Source: Acidobacteriaceae bacterium
GTDB taxonomy: Bacteria; Acidobacteriota; Terriglobia; Bryobacterales; Bryobacteraceae
Direction: 5' to 3'
Length of the DNA stretch: 64,000 nt
NCBI GenBank assembly: GCA_019240475.1
Contig: JAFAYI010000024.1
Coordinates: 310,001 to 374,000 of the forward strand
Shown here one piece after another: positions 54,035-62,029 of the stretch. The notes beneath the pieces are model-generated. The model had not been told where the DNA came from. It made no database searches and saw only the letters and a program-made list of their open reading frames with translations. The stretch's first letter is position 1. Every line of letters begins with the position of its first letter. Made by a program: the position numbers and the translations under genes.

Positions 54035-54771
54035 TGGGCTCCGAGCCCTCTCTGCGCGTGGTTCTAGTATCGCCCCGCAATCCCCTGAATATCGGCGCCG
54101 CCGCCCGCGCCATGAGCAACTTCGGATTTACACAGCTCCGCCTCGTGAATCCCTACCAGGTCGCTTTCCGCGAAGCCCGCTCCGCCGTCAAGGCTCACTA
54201 CATCCTCGAACAGGCGCAGGTTTTCGAAACTCTCTCCGAGGCCATCGCCGATTGCACTCTTGTCGTCGGCAGCACTGCCGCCGCCAATCGCGATTTGCAC
54301 GTCCCGCTTTATCGTCTGGAAGCCGCCGCCACCATCCTCACCGGGCATCTCGCCCACTCGCCCGCCGCACTGCTCTTCGGCTCGGAAAAATTCGGACTCT
54401 CGAACGGCGACATGAGCCATTGCCACTCGCTACTCCGCATCCCAACCCGCGAAGAGCACGGCTCCATGAACCTCGGCCAGGCCGTCGCCATCTGCCTTTA
54501 CGAGCTGCGCCGCAACGCTGCCGCCCCCGCCGCCGAGCATCGCTTCCCGCCACCTCCAGCCGCTTCCGCCGAACAGACCGAGCGCTTCACTGTTCTCCTG
54601 CTCGATCTTCTGGCCCGCTCCGGCTACACCCACGAGCGCACCTCCGAATCCACCGAACTCAAAATCCGCCGCCTCGTCCGCCGCCTCTCTCTGCCCGCGG
54701 CCGACTCCGAAACCTGGCTCGGCATCCTCCGCCAGATCCTCTGGAAGCTCCGCCAGGGCGATCAGTCCTGA
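54034..54771 (+). CDS. SPOUT-type RNA 2'-O-methyltransferase, TrmJ-like
   Basis: A 245-residue SpoU-class methyltransferase: VVLVSPRNPLNIGAAARAMS at the N-terminus, LLFGSEKFGLSN in the middle and GSMNLGQAVAICLYELRR forming the C-terminal knot that binds S-adenosylmethionine. TrmJ methylates position 32 of tRNAs; the C-terminal helical extension (ESTELKIRRLVRRLSLPAAD) is the one found in TrmJ. The exact RNA target is inferred from likeness. The GTG start overlaps the speA stop by one base (TAGTG), so translation is coupled to speA. Confidence 0.9.
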   Translation: MGSEPSLRVVLVSPRNPLNIGAAARAMSNFGFTQLRLVNPYQVAFREARSAVKAHYILEQAQVFETLSEAIADCTLVVGSTAAANRDLHVPLYRLEAAATILTGHLAHSPAALLFGSEKFGLSNGDMSHCHSLLRIPTREEHGSMNLGQAVAICLYELRRNAAAPAAEHRFPPPPAASAEQTERFTVLLLDLLARSGYTHERTSESTELKIRRLVRRLSLPAADSETWLGILRQILWKLRQGDQS

Positions 54772-54891
54772 ATCCAGCATCGGCTAGTCCCTCGGGGGGT
54801 GGCGCATACTTGCGCTTGCAGTCTGATCTCGGGCCTCTTCTACTATCAGGAAACAGGCTGGGAGAAGATTAGGGTCTGAGCTCCAACGGCT

Positions 54892-55557
54892 ATGAACGAA
54901 ACAATTCGGGAGAAGCGGAAGTCCGACCCTCTTATCGGGCCAAAGCTCGCCGGTCATGCGCTCGCTCAAATCCTGATCTCCCGTCTTAAGGACGAACGAG
55001 GAGTGCATATCGAAACGTTGCTTTGCGCGTTAGGATCGCTCGCCGGCTATTCCTGTCAAGCCAGCGTGCGCGAGCTGCTTGTCAAACAGGGAGGAGAGCC
55101 GGAAGAAAAGATCTTTGTCATCGCAAATGGCAAGGACGGGAAGAAATATTTTTTTGGCGACGCTCTCAATAAGCCCCTCGCCGAAGATCGATACTCGGTT
55201 TGGAGTCTTGCAGCCGGTATCGCAGCCAACCTGGGCTGCGGGCAGCCTGTAAAGCTCGAAGAAATTTTTAAGCACGTCGCTGCCACGGTCGGAGGGCCGG
55301 AATTTGGAATTCCCCGAATCCCAGAGGACCACCGGCCGGCCGACCCGCCGTCGAACTGGGTGAAGCATGGCTGGCCGAAAGCATTGGCAACGGTCCAAGA
55401 GTATTGCGAATCGCCGTCGGAATGGCCCGCCGCTTTCGGTATAGCTATCCAGGAATCCATGACTCAAGCCAAGGGTGTGATCGATCCGTGCCTGGCGCTC
55501 TCGATCGTCATGGAATGCGCGATTCCCATGTCGAAGGTGGATGCGGCCACGCTCTAG
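54892..55557 (+). CDS. Protein of unknown function
   Basis: A 221-residue soluble-looking protein with no signal peptide, membrane helix or metal motif. Notable segments are LAGHALAQILISRLKDERGV, HIETLLCALGSLAGYSCQAS, IFVIANGKDGKKYFFGDALN, YSVWSLAAGIAANLGCGQPV and PPSNWVKHGWPKALATVQEY, suggesting an alpha/beta fold. I do not recognise the family. It stands alone between trmJ and the NTF2-like gene, and its codon use is less GC-extreme than that of its neighbours, which hints at later acquisition. No convincing ribosome site is seen before the ATG. Confidence 0.75.
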   Translation: MNETIREKRKSDPLIGPKLAGHALAQILISRLKDERGVHIETLLCALGSLAGYSCQASVRELLVKQGGEPEEKIFVIANGKDGKKYFFGDALNKPLAEDRYSVWSLAAGIAANLGCGQPVKLEEIFKHVAATVGGPEFGIPRIPEDHRPADPPSNWVKHGWPKALATVQEYCESPSEWPAAFGIAIQESMTQAKGVIDPCLALSIVMECAIPMSKVDAATL

Positions 55558-55574
55558 CCGTGGCGTTTTCTCCC

Positions 55575-56282
55575 TCACCCCACTTTCTTCCACAGCATGT
55601 CTTCGTTGTTCCGGCGATCGATCATCCAATCGACTTTGCCCTCCGCGTTCCGGTGAAACAGCCGGCGGCCTTCCACTCCGGCTCGAAAAAACATGTCGGG
55701 CGACTCCGGAATAAGCTCCACCGGATCGGCCTTCCCCCGCTTCGCAAACAGCTTGCCATCGCGCTCGAACACAGTCATCTGATGTTCCGGAGCGAGTTCG
55801 TACGTGCCCACATAATCGGACAGCGCTCCCGGCCGAATGGCCCCCCGCGCAGGGTCTTCGTAGTAGCGCATGGCTTGGCTGGCCGCAATCTGCCAAAAAT
55901 TATCGCGATACAGCCAGGTATCGGTCTGGTGGTACCGCGCGGTCATGCGATTGCCGAACACGGTCTCGACTTCGTCCAAGTCGTAACTGAAAATGGCAAC
56001 TCCGGGCGCGAAGATCGTCTGCGGGTGCGTGACCCGGATGCTCCCGCTATAACCGGCCGGCAAAGGTTCCACGGTCACAAGAAAGGTAGGTTTCGTATAC
56101 GAGCCGCCCTTTTCATCGTGAACGATCACGTCGGCCGCCAGACATCGCTGCCACGGCGCCTTATCTCCGGACGCCACTGCATCGTAAAGAACTTGAGTGC
56201 GCCGCACCAGCTCGGCTTGCGTGATCGTCGCGGGCTCTTGCGCGGATACAAGAAAGGCTGCTGCTAAAACGGCGGTAAGCAT
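55575..56282 (-). CDS. Exported NTF2/SnoaL-like (DUF4440-type) protein
   Basis: A 235-residue protein. Signal peptide MLTAVLAAAFLVSA is followed by an NTF2-like domain (about 20-135): RRTQVLYDAVASGDKAPWQR, CLAADVIVHDEKG, ARYHQTDTWLYRDNFWQIAA. The last 85 residues (GALSDYVGTYELAPEHQMTV, FERDGKLFAKRGKADPVELI, PESPDMFFRAGVEGRRLFHR) form a lipocalin-like beta domain often linked to serine-hydrolase-type proteins (DUF3471-like). The role is unknown, probably binding of a small molecule in the periplasm. The ATG at 56282 has AGGAG four bases before it; an in-frame start 45 bases further upstream is less likely. Confidence 0.75.
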   Translation of the reverse strand: MLTAVLAAAFLVSAQEPATITQAELVRRTQVLYDAVASGDKAPWQRCLAADVIVHDEKGGSYTKPTFLVTVEPLPAGYSGSIRVTHPQTIFAPGVAIFSYDLDEVETVFGNRMTARYHQTDTWLYRDNFWQIAASQAMRYYEDPARGAIRPGALSDYVGTYELAPEHQMTVFERDGKLFAKRGKADPVELIPESPDMFFRAGVEGRRLFHRNAEGKVDWMIDRRNNEDMLWKKVG

Positions 56283-56367
56283 GGGGCTCCTGCTATTCAG
56301 AATGACAGCACGAACCCGCCCCCTCACTCACTCCGCCAAAGCCTGCAACCGCGCTATCCTCGCCGCC

Positions 56368-56672
56368 GCCACCCGGCCAGTTGTAACGCGCGAAGTTCTC
56401 GTTCACCACGTACCGCCGAGCGCTCCCGTTCGAATCCTCCGGCGTCAGAAATCGCCCTGCTTCCAACGAAAAGCCCATCGCTCGAAAGTAATCCCGGCCA
56501 CGCCGTAAGAGTAAATCCCCCGCGGCGATTCTTCAGGCCGAGCCACATTTCCCTCCACCACCGCCGCGCTCTTGCAGTTATGTCCGCTGAACGGAATATT
56601 CGTCGCGAAGCCAACCGCCGAGACTCCAGGCTGCCTCCGCACTGCGTCGTAAACTCTGCGCCGATCTGGAGC
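56368..56672 (-). pseudogene. Remnant of a duplicated orphan (ADOP-type) ABC permease
   Basis: About 100 codons of the MacB periplasmic part of an ADOP permease survive: RRVYDAVRRQPGVSAVGFAT, NIPFSGHNCKSAAVVEG, RGIYSYGVAG, then after a one-base shift near 56490, DYFRAMGFSLEAGRFLTPED and YVVNENFARYNWPGG. The corresponding parts of the intact permease at 23735-26428 read LPGVRSAAVTSVAPLTGE and PLLAGRNLAPSDRAA. Nothing recognisable of the helices remains on either side. It lies between the NTF2-like gene and the DUF899 gene, whose ATG is twelve bases beyond its upstream end. Confidence 0.75.
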
Positions 56673-56683
56673 AACATATATAC

Positions 56684-57478
56684 ATGGACAAAAGCGACAC
56701 ACAGAAAGTCCCGCCGGGCGAGGGCCGCTCCGGCATGCAAACTCCGCCCGTCGTTTCGCCCGAGGCTTGGGAAACGGCGCGCCAGGAGATGCTCATAAAG
56801 GAAAAGGAACTCACGCGCGCCCGCGACGCACTCGCCGCCGCTCGCCGCCGTATGCCGTGGACGGCCGTCGAAAAGAACTACCAATTCGAAGGCCCCCAAG
56901 GTAAGGCCACCCTGCTCGATCTCTTCGAAGGCCGCCCGCAACTGATCCTCTATCGCGCCTTCTTCGAACCCGGCGTCTTCGGTTGGCCCGACCACGCCTG
57001 TCGCGGCTGCTCCTTCGGCGCCGATCAGGTCTCGCATCTCGCGCATCTCAACGCGCGCGATACCACTCTCGTCTACGCCTCCCGCGCCTCACAACCCGAC
57101 ATCGCGCGCCTCAAGGCCCGCATGGGTTGGCGCATGCCCTGGTACACCATCACCGATAGCTTCGACTTAGACTTCGGAGTCCACGAAAGGCACGGCCATA
57201 ACGTTTTCTTCCACCACAACGGCCGCATCTTCCGCACTTACTTCATCAACAATCGCGGCGACGAAGCCATGGGCACCACCTGGAACTATCTCGATCTCAC
57301 TCCGCTCGGCCGCCAGGAAGCCTGGGAGGATTCGCCCGCCGGCTACCCCCAAACGCCGCCCTACAAGTGGTGGAACTGGCACGATAACTACGACGCTGAG
57401 CCCTCGCCCAACCCCAAATGGGTCGAAATCTCCGACGCGGGCGAAGCCGCCTTCCGCAAGCGCCCCTCCCAAGACTGA
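56684..57478 (+). CDS. DUF899-family thioredoxin-like protein
   Basis: A 264-residue protein of the DUF899 family: VSPEAWETARQEMLIKEKEL, TRARDALAAARRRMPWTAVE, LLDLFEGRPQLILYRAFFEP, GWPDHACRGCSFGADQVSHL and DTTLVYASRASQPDIARLKA, RMGWRMPWYTITDSFDLDFG. The fold is thioredoxin-like and the CRGC pair takes the place of a CxxC active site; relatives are often annotated as predicted dithiol-disulfide isomerases, without proof. It has no signal peptide. The ATG is followed in frame by a second ATG seventeen codons later; GGAG stands about 12 bases before the first. The DoxX-like gene follows after 15 bases. Confidence 0.9.
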   Translation: MDKSDTQKVPPGEGRSGMQTPPVVSPEAWETARQEMLIKEKELTRARDALAAARRRMPWTAVEKNYQFEGPQGKATLLDLFEGRPQLILYRAFFEPGVFGWPDHACRGCSFGADQVSHLAHLNARDTTLVYASRASQPDIARLKARMGWRMPWYTITDSFDLDFGVHERHGHNVFFHHNGRIFRTYFINNRGDEAMGTTWNYLDLTPLGRQEAWEDSPAGYPQTPPYKWWNWHDNYDAEPSPNPKWVEISDAGEAAFRKRPSQD

Positions 57479-57493
57479 CGCTCGGCACATCCT

Positions 57494-58480
57494 ATGCAGC
57501 CGCCGCCCCTCGCCTTCCTGCTCGCGTTATCGAATGCCGCGTTATCCATGTCCGCCGCCGGCCTCACTGCCTTCGCAATCGCGCTATGGTTCGCGCGGTC
57601 GCACATAGCCGGCGCTCGCGGCATCCATCGCATCGGCGCCCTCGCCCCCATCTGCTTTGCCATCCCGCTCGCGGTCTTCGGCGCCGAGCATCTTTCTCTC
57701 AACCGAGCCATGGCGGCCGGCGTGCCGTCCTACATGCCGTTCCACCTGTTCTGGATATATTTCGTCGGCGTCGCCCTCCTCGCTGCGTCTCTCAGCATCG
57801 CCACCGCGCGTCAGGTGCGCTGGTCCGCCCTGCTGTTCGGAATCATGATGTTCGCGTTCGTCGCGATGTTGCATCTGCCCGGCGCGATCAAAACCGGCGG
57901 CCGAATCCCCTGGACCATCGTCTTCCGCGAACTATCGTTCGGCGGCGGCGCGTGGGTTTTGGCGGGAGCAGCCATGGCCGGCCGAAACAGCCCAGGGCCC
58001 GGCAACCCTCTCAGAACCGTGGGCCGCGCGTTGATCGGCTGTACAGCCCTCTTTTTCGGCATCGAGCATTTCCTCCATCCCCTTGGCCTGCCCGGCGTCC
58101 CTCTCGAAAAGCAAATGCCTGCTTGGGTTCCGCTTCGCCCCGCGGTCGATTACGTCACTGGCGCTGCTCTGATCATCCTCGGCTTCTGTCTTCCATTCGA
58201 TCGAAAAACCCGCCTGCTGACTGCCTGCCTGGGAGCTTGGCTCGTGCTCCTTGTCCTCGTCATCTACGGCCCTGTCCTCCTAACAGCCTTGGCAAATCCG
58301 AACGCCGCCCTTCAAATCGAAGGCATCAACTACTTCGCCGACACGCTTCTGTTTGCAGGTGTCATTCTCTCGCTCGCCGCCTCCGGCCCTCCCACGCATC
58401 CCAACACAATCCCCAATGCTATGCTGATGGCCGATGACGAAGGTTCAAACCACCTTCCCGCTTTCCCGTCCTCTCACTGA
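57494..58480 (+). CDS. Eight-helix membrane protein with two DoxX-like halves
   Basis: A 328-residue membrane protein with about eight to nine helices. Two halves resemble each other: FAIPLAVFGAEHLSLNRAMA with VPSYMPFHLFWIYFVGVALL, and TALFFGIEHFLHPLGLPGVP with MPAWVPLRPAVDYVTGAALI. Each half carries FG(A/I)EH followed by P-x-W/Y and a helix pair, as in DoxX-type four-helix proteins, which suggests an internal duplication. The function is unknown; DoxX-like proteins are tied to redox or thiol stress in some species, which would fit the DUF899 neighbour. Its last 47 bases overlap the next small gene in another frame. Confidence 0.75.
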   Translation: MQPPPLAFLLALSNAALSMSAAGLTAFAIALWFARSHIAGARGIHRIGALAPICFAIPLAVFGAEHLSLNRAMAAGVPSYMPFHLFWIYFVGVALLAASLSIATARQVRWSALLFGIMMFAFVAMLHLPGAIKTGGRIPWTIVFRELSFGGGAWVLAGAAMAGRNSPGPGNPLRTVGRALIGCTALFFGIEHFLHPLGLPGVPLEKQMPAWVPLRPAVDYVTGAALIILGFCLPFDRKTRLLTACLGAWLVLLVLVIYGPVLLTALANPNAALQIEGINYFADTLLFAGVILSLAASGPPTHPNTIPNAMLMADDEGSNHLPAFPSSH

Positions 58481-58640
58481 CCCGGAACTCAAGAGCATCT
58501 CGCGCCTCCACGCCGTCTACGGCATCCTTATTGCTCGCGTGCTCCCCTCCGATCAGCTCTTCATCGAATACGACGCCTCGCGCCTCTCTTCCGCCGAGGT
58601 CCGTGGCACGGTCGAACAGCACGGCATCCCCGTCGCATGA
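58434..58640 (+). CDS. Small ferredoxin-fold (HMA-like) protein without metal motif
   Basis: A 68-residue protein: MTKVQTTFPLSRPLTDPELK, SISRLHAVYGILIARVLPSD, QLFIEYDASRLSSAEVRGTV, EQHGIPVA. The strand-helix-strand order and the (I/V)x-I-E-Y-D-A-S-R-L-S segment resemble HMA domains, but the CxxC metal motif is absent. The gene is supported by its tight embedding: it begins inside the end of the DoxX-like gene and its stop overlaps the start of the PQQ dehydrogenase gene (ATGA). A role in assembly or regulation of its neighbours is possible; no function is known. Confidence 0.6.
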   Translation: MTKVQTTFPLSRPLTDPELKSISRLHAVYGILIARVLPSDQLFIEYDASRLSSAEVRGTVEQHGIPVA

Positions 58641-60508
58641 AATTCGCGGCCTGGCTGCTCGCCCCCGCCGCCTGCCTGCTCCTCGCCGCCCAAAATGGCG
58701 AATGGCCCTTCTACGGACGCGACCCCGGCGGCCAGCGCTTCTCCCCTCTCACCGCCATCAATCGCTCCAATGTTCAAAAGCTCAAGGTCGCCTGGACCTT
58801 CCGCACCGGCGACGCCTACGCTCCCCCCAACGGCTCGAAACCCACCCAGTTCGAAGCCACACCTTTATATATAGACGGCACGCTCTACCTCGGCACGCCC
58901 CTTGGCCGCATCATAGCCCTCGATCCCGTCACCGGCACCCAGCGCTGGGCCTACGATCCCCACATCGATAAAGATAAAGGCTACGGCGATTACGCCAATC
59001 GCGGCGTCTCCTCCTGGAAATCTCTCGAAGGCCGCCGCCGCATCTACATCGCCACCATCGACGCCCGCCTTATCGCGGTCGATGCCGCAACCGGCAAGCT
59101 CTGCCCCGACTTCGGCGACAACGGCATCGTCAATCTGCGCAACGGCCTCCGCACCGCCCCGCGCGGCTTCGCCGATTACGAAGAAACCTCCCCGCCCGCC
59201 ATCATCGGCAACGCCCTGATCGTCGGCTCCGCCATCCAGGACAACGGCTGGACCGACGAGCCCAGCGGCGAAGTCCGCGCCTTCGACACAGCCACCGGCA
59301 AACTCAAATGGACCTGGGATCCTATCCCTCACCGTCCTCAGGGCCCGGGCGCTGCCAATTCCTGGTCCGTCATCGCCGTCGATCCCGCCCGCAATCTCGT
59401 CTTCGTCCCCACCGGCAGCGCCAGCCCCGACTACTACGGCGGCCTCCGCCCCGGCGACGATTTATTCGCCAACTCCGTCGTCGCCCTTCGCGCCGACACC
59501 GGCCGCCCCGTCTGGCATTTCCAAACCGTCCATCACGACCTGTGGGACTTCGATGTCGCCACCCCGCCGCTTTTGTTCGATATTCAGAAGAACGGCAACA
59601 CCATCCCCGCCATCGCCATCGGTTCTAAGACCGCGAATCTCTTCCTCCTGAATCGCGAAACCGGCCAGCCTCTCTTCGGCGTCGAAGAACGCCCCGTCCC
59701 TCAAAGCGACGTGCCCGGCGAACAGGCCGCTCCCACTCAGCCTTTCCCCCTCAAGCCCGCGCCCGTCTCGCCCCAGCACATGACCGCCGACGACGGCTGG
59801 GGCATCGACGAAGCCGACCGCAAATGGTGCCACGATGAAATCGCGAAGCTCCGCACCGGCTCCATCTTCACTCCGCCCTCGCTCCAAGGCACTCTCTCCC
59901 TACCCGGCAACATCGGCGGCCAAAACTGGGGCGGCATGACTTACGACCCCTTCGACGATCTCCTTATCCTCCCCACCAACCACATCGCCGCCGAAGCCCG
60001 CCTCATCCCCCGCGCCGATTACGAAAGCCTCCGCGAATCCCGCGGCCGCAAGCTCGACGGCGATTGGGAGTTCGCCCCCCAACGCGGCGCGCCCTATGGC
60101 CTCATGCGCCGTCTGCTCCTCAGCCCCAAGCGCCTTCCCTGCACGGCGCCGCCCTGGGGCACGCTCGTGGCCATTCAAGCCTCCACCGGCGAAAAGAAAT
60201 GGGAAGTTCCCCTCGGCCAGTTCTCCCCGCGCCTGCCCGCCTCTTTCGGTTCCATCTCGCTCGGCGGCCCCATCTCTACCGCAGGCGGCCTCGTCTTCAT
60301 CGCCTCCACCCTCGACCCCGCCCTCTACGCCTTCGATTCCGAAACCGGCCGCCAGCTTTGGAAAGGCGTCCTGCCCACCAGCGGCAAAGCCACTCCCATG
60401 ACCTTCGAAGCTCCCAACGGCAAGCAGTACGTGGTCATCTCGGCTGGCGGCTACGGCATCCCCGATCTCTCCCCCCTCGGCGATTACGTCGTCGCCTTCA
60501 GCTTGTGA
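58637..60508 (+). CDS. PQQ-dependent dehydrogenase (membrane glucose dehydrogenase-like beta-propeller)
   Basis: A 623-residue exported quinoprotein. Signal peptide WLLAPAACLLLAAQ is followed by an eight-bladed propeller: WPFYGRDPGGQRFSPLTAIN, FEATPLYIDGTLYLGTPLGR, DYANRGVSSWKS, ETSPPAIIGNALIVGSAIQD, FVPTGSASPDYYGGLRPGDD, QTVHHDLWDFDVATPPLLFD (catalytic region of Gcd-type enzymes), GGQNWGGMTYDPFDDLLILP and GGPISTAGGLVFIASTLDPA. These match the catalytic part of PQQ glucose/quinate dehydrogenases, without the N-terminal membrane helices and without a haem motif. The substrate is therefore only probable (sugar or cyclic polyol). Its stop overlaps the GTG of rlmB. Confidence 0.9.
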   Translation: MKFAAWLLAPAACLLLAAQNGEWPFYGRDPGGQRFSPLTAINRSNVQKLKVAWTFRTGDAYAPPNGSKPTQFEATPLYIDGTLYLGTPLGRIIALDPVTGTQRWAYDPHIDKDKGYGDYANRGVSSWKSLEGRRRIYIATIDARLIAVDAATGKLCPDFGDNGIVNLRNGLRTAPRGFADYEETSPPAIIGNALIVGSAIQDNGWTDEPSGEVRAFDTATGKLKWTWDPIPHRPQGPGAANSWSVIAVDPARNLVFVPTGSASPDYYGGLRPGDDLFANSVVALRADTGRPVWHFQTVHHDLWDFDVATPPLLFDIQKNGNTIPAIAIGSKTANLFLLNRETGQPLFGVEERPVPQSDVPGEQAAPTQPFPLKPAPVSPQHMTADDGWGIDEADRKWCHDEIAKLRTGSIFTPPSLQGTLSLPGNIGGQNWGGMTYDPFDDLLILPTNHIAAEARLIPRADYESLRESRGRKLDGDWEFAPQRGAPYGLMRRLLLSPKRLPCTAPPWGTLVAIQASTGEKKWEVPLGQFSPRLPASFGSISLGGPISTAGGLVFIASTLDPALYAFDSETGRQLWKGVLPTSGKATPMTFEAPNGKQYVVISAGGYGIPDLSPLGDYVVAFSL

Positions 60509-61254
60509 ATCGCATCACCGTCGGAGTCAATCCCGTCCGCGAAGCCCTGCGCGCCCAACGCCCGCTCGACAAAGTCTTAATCGCGAAAGGCGCCGCCGGC
60601 CCCCGCATCCAGGAGATCGTCGAGCTCTGCCGCGCCCAATCCATCCCCATACGCTTCGAGCCCCGCGATGCGCTCGACCGCGCCGCCAATGCCGCCGCTC
60701 ATCAAGGCGTCATCGCCTTCGGCGCCGTTCACTCGTATGTAGAATTGCGCGAGATCGCCCAAGACGCCCGCCTCCTGGTGGTGCTCGACGGCGTCGAAGA
60801 TCCGCACAACCTCGGAGCCATCCTCCGCACCGCCCACGCCGCCGGCGCCAACGCGGTCGTGATCCCCGAACGCCGCGCCGCCCCTCTCACCGAAACGGTA
60901 GCCAAGGCCGCCGCCGGTGCGCTGGCATATCTCCCCGTAGCCAAAATCGCGAACGTCACCCAAGCTCTCGAATATCTAAAGGAGCGCGGCTTCTGGATCT
61001 ACGGCCTCGACGAACGCGGCGACGTTCTCTACGACCAAGCGGATTACAACACCCCCACCGCCTTCGTCCTCGGCGGCGAAGGCAAAGGTTTGCATCAAGC
61101 CGTTCGCAAACACTGCGACGTCCTCGTCCGCATCCCCATGGCCGGCCCCGTGTCGTCTCTGAACGTCTCCGTCTCCGCCGGCATCGTCCTCTTCGAATGG
61201 CGCCGCCGGCGCGGCAGCCAAGAGCCTGCCCGCGATGTACACTATACATCATGA
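60505..61254 (+). CDS. rlmB: 23S rRNA (guanosine-2'-O-)-methyltransferase RlmB-like
   Basis: A 249-residue TrmH-type SPOUT methyltransferase. The N-terminal RNA-binding domain is NRITVGVNPVREALRAQRPL with AHQGVIAFGAVHSYVELREI; the catalytic part has VLDGVEDPHNLGAILRTAHA, VIPERRAAPLTETVAKAAAG, FVLGGEGKGLHQAVRKHCDV and RIPMAGPVSSLNVSVSAGIV, which form the knot. RlmB methylates G2251 of 23S rRNA. The GTG start overlaps the stop of the PQQ dehydrogenase gene (GTGA); the frame is open far upstream, but the RlmB N-terminus fixes this start. Its stop overlaps the antitoxin ATG. Confidence 0.92.
   Translation: MNRITVGVNPVREALRAQRPLDKVLIAKGAAGPRIQEIVELCRAQSIPIRFEPRDALDRAANAAAHQGVIAFGAVHSYVELREIAQDARLLVVLDGVEDPHNLGAILRTAHAAGANAVVIPERRAAPLTETVAKAAAGALAYLPVAKIANVTQALEYLKERGFWIYGLDERGDVLYDQADYNTPTAFVLGGEGKGLHQAVRKHCDVLVRIPMAGPVSSLNVSVSAGIVLFEWRRRRGSQEPARDVHYTS
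61234..61250. promoter_or_regulatory. Palindrome directly before the vapB-like start, operator candidate
   Basis: GATGTA (61234-61239) and TACATC (61245-61250) form a perfect 6-bp inverted repeat with a 5-base spacer. It abuts the ATG at 61251 and lies in the last codons of rlmB. VapB antitoxins usually bind such repeats to repress their own operon. Confidence 0.55.
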
Positions 61255-61508
61255 GGCGCACTCAACTCTATCTCGATGACCAGCTCTGGACCGCCCTTCA
61301 CGCTCGCGCCCGCCGGGAAAAAACCACCGTGTCCGATCTCGTCCGCCAGGCAGTGCGCGATCGCTACATCGGTGACCGCGAACAACGCAGGATCGCGATG
61401 CGGCAATTCGTCGGTATCCGCAAGTCCCCCGCCGCTAATGCGAACGGTACGGAACAGGTCAGACGCCTGCGCCGCGGCGCCCGATTGGATAAGTTAAGTG
61501 TCGGATAG
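61251..61508 (+). CDS. Ribbon-helix-helix antitoxin, VapB-like
   Basis: An 85-residue protein with an N-terminal ribbon-helix-helix fold (MRRTQLYLDDQLWTALHARA, RREKTTVSDLVRQAVRDRYI) and a basic C-terminal tail that would wrap the toxin. It is followed after 12 bases by a PIN-domain gene, the order of VapBC modules. The ATG is within the rlmB stop overlap (ATGA) and immediately follows a palindrome suited to autoregulation. The frame is open further upstream inside rlmB, but the ribbon begins at this ATG. Confidence 0.85.
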   Translation: MRRTQLYLDDQLWTALHARARREKTTVSDLVRQAVRDRYIGDREQRRIAMRQFVGIRKSPAANANGTEQVRRLRRGARLDKLSVG

Positions 61509-61520
61509 GTTGAGCGAGCG

Positions 61521-61898
61521 TTGACGGTCCTCGTCGATTCCGACATTCTGATTGAAGTCTCAAGAGGCCGTGATGCCGGAATCCTTGCAAAGTGGACGGA
61601 GCTGAGCGAATCCAACGCTCTCATCCTCTTCTCGCCCGTCACTGCGGCCGAACTCTGGGCCGGCGCCCGGCCGTCTGAGTATTCAAAACTAGAGGCTCTC
61701 TTCAACACTCTCTCGTGCGTGCCGGCGGATGCATCCATCGGGCGTCGGGCGGGAGAATACCTGCGCCGCTATCGCAAAAGCCATTCCGTAGAATTAGGCG
61801 ATGCCCTCATCGCCGCTGGCGCCCTGGCAAGCGGCGCGCAATTGTGGACCCGCAATCGAAAGCACTATCCGATGCGGGAGCTTAGCTTTTACGAATAA
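61521..61898 (+). CDS. PIN-domain ribonuclease toxin, VapC-like
   Basis: A 125-residue PIN protein. The acidic metal-binding residues are D6 (MTVLVDSDILIEV), E44 (TAAELWAG) and D94 (ELGDALIAAGALASG), with the fourth position as RNRKHYP rather than the usual aspartate. VapC toxins cut tRNA or rRNA and are neutralised by the upstream antitoxin. The start is TTG. Together with the preceding gene it makes a complete type II toxin-antitoxin module, set as the last part of the coupled series beginning at 57494. Confidence 0.88.
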   Translation: MTVLVDSDILIEVSRGRDAGILAKWTELSESNALILFSPVTAAELWAGARPSEYSKLEALFNTLSCVPADASIGRRAGEYLRRYRKSHSVELGDALIAAGALASGAQLWTRNRKHYPMRELSFYE

Positions 61899-61999
61899 GG
61901 CACGCCTTAAGCGGCCTTCCTCAACAATCTCCCCAAGAAAGAACAAGACCGCCGTGCAGCCTAAGCTCTCACCCTGGCCGCACACAACAGAAACACGGA

Positions 62000-62015
62000 G
62001 CGGACCTGCGTCCGC
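62000..62015. terminator. Hairpin between the convergent vapC-like and protease-propeller genes
   Basis: GCGGAC / GTCCGC form a 6-bp stem with a 4-base loop in the 131-base gap between two converging genes. It may end transcription from the minus-strand gene (TTTCTGTT follows on that strand), but the T run is weak. Confidence 0.3.
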
Positions 62016-62029
62016 CCCGCGCCGAACAT

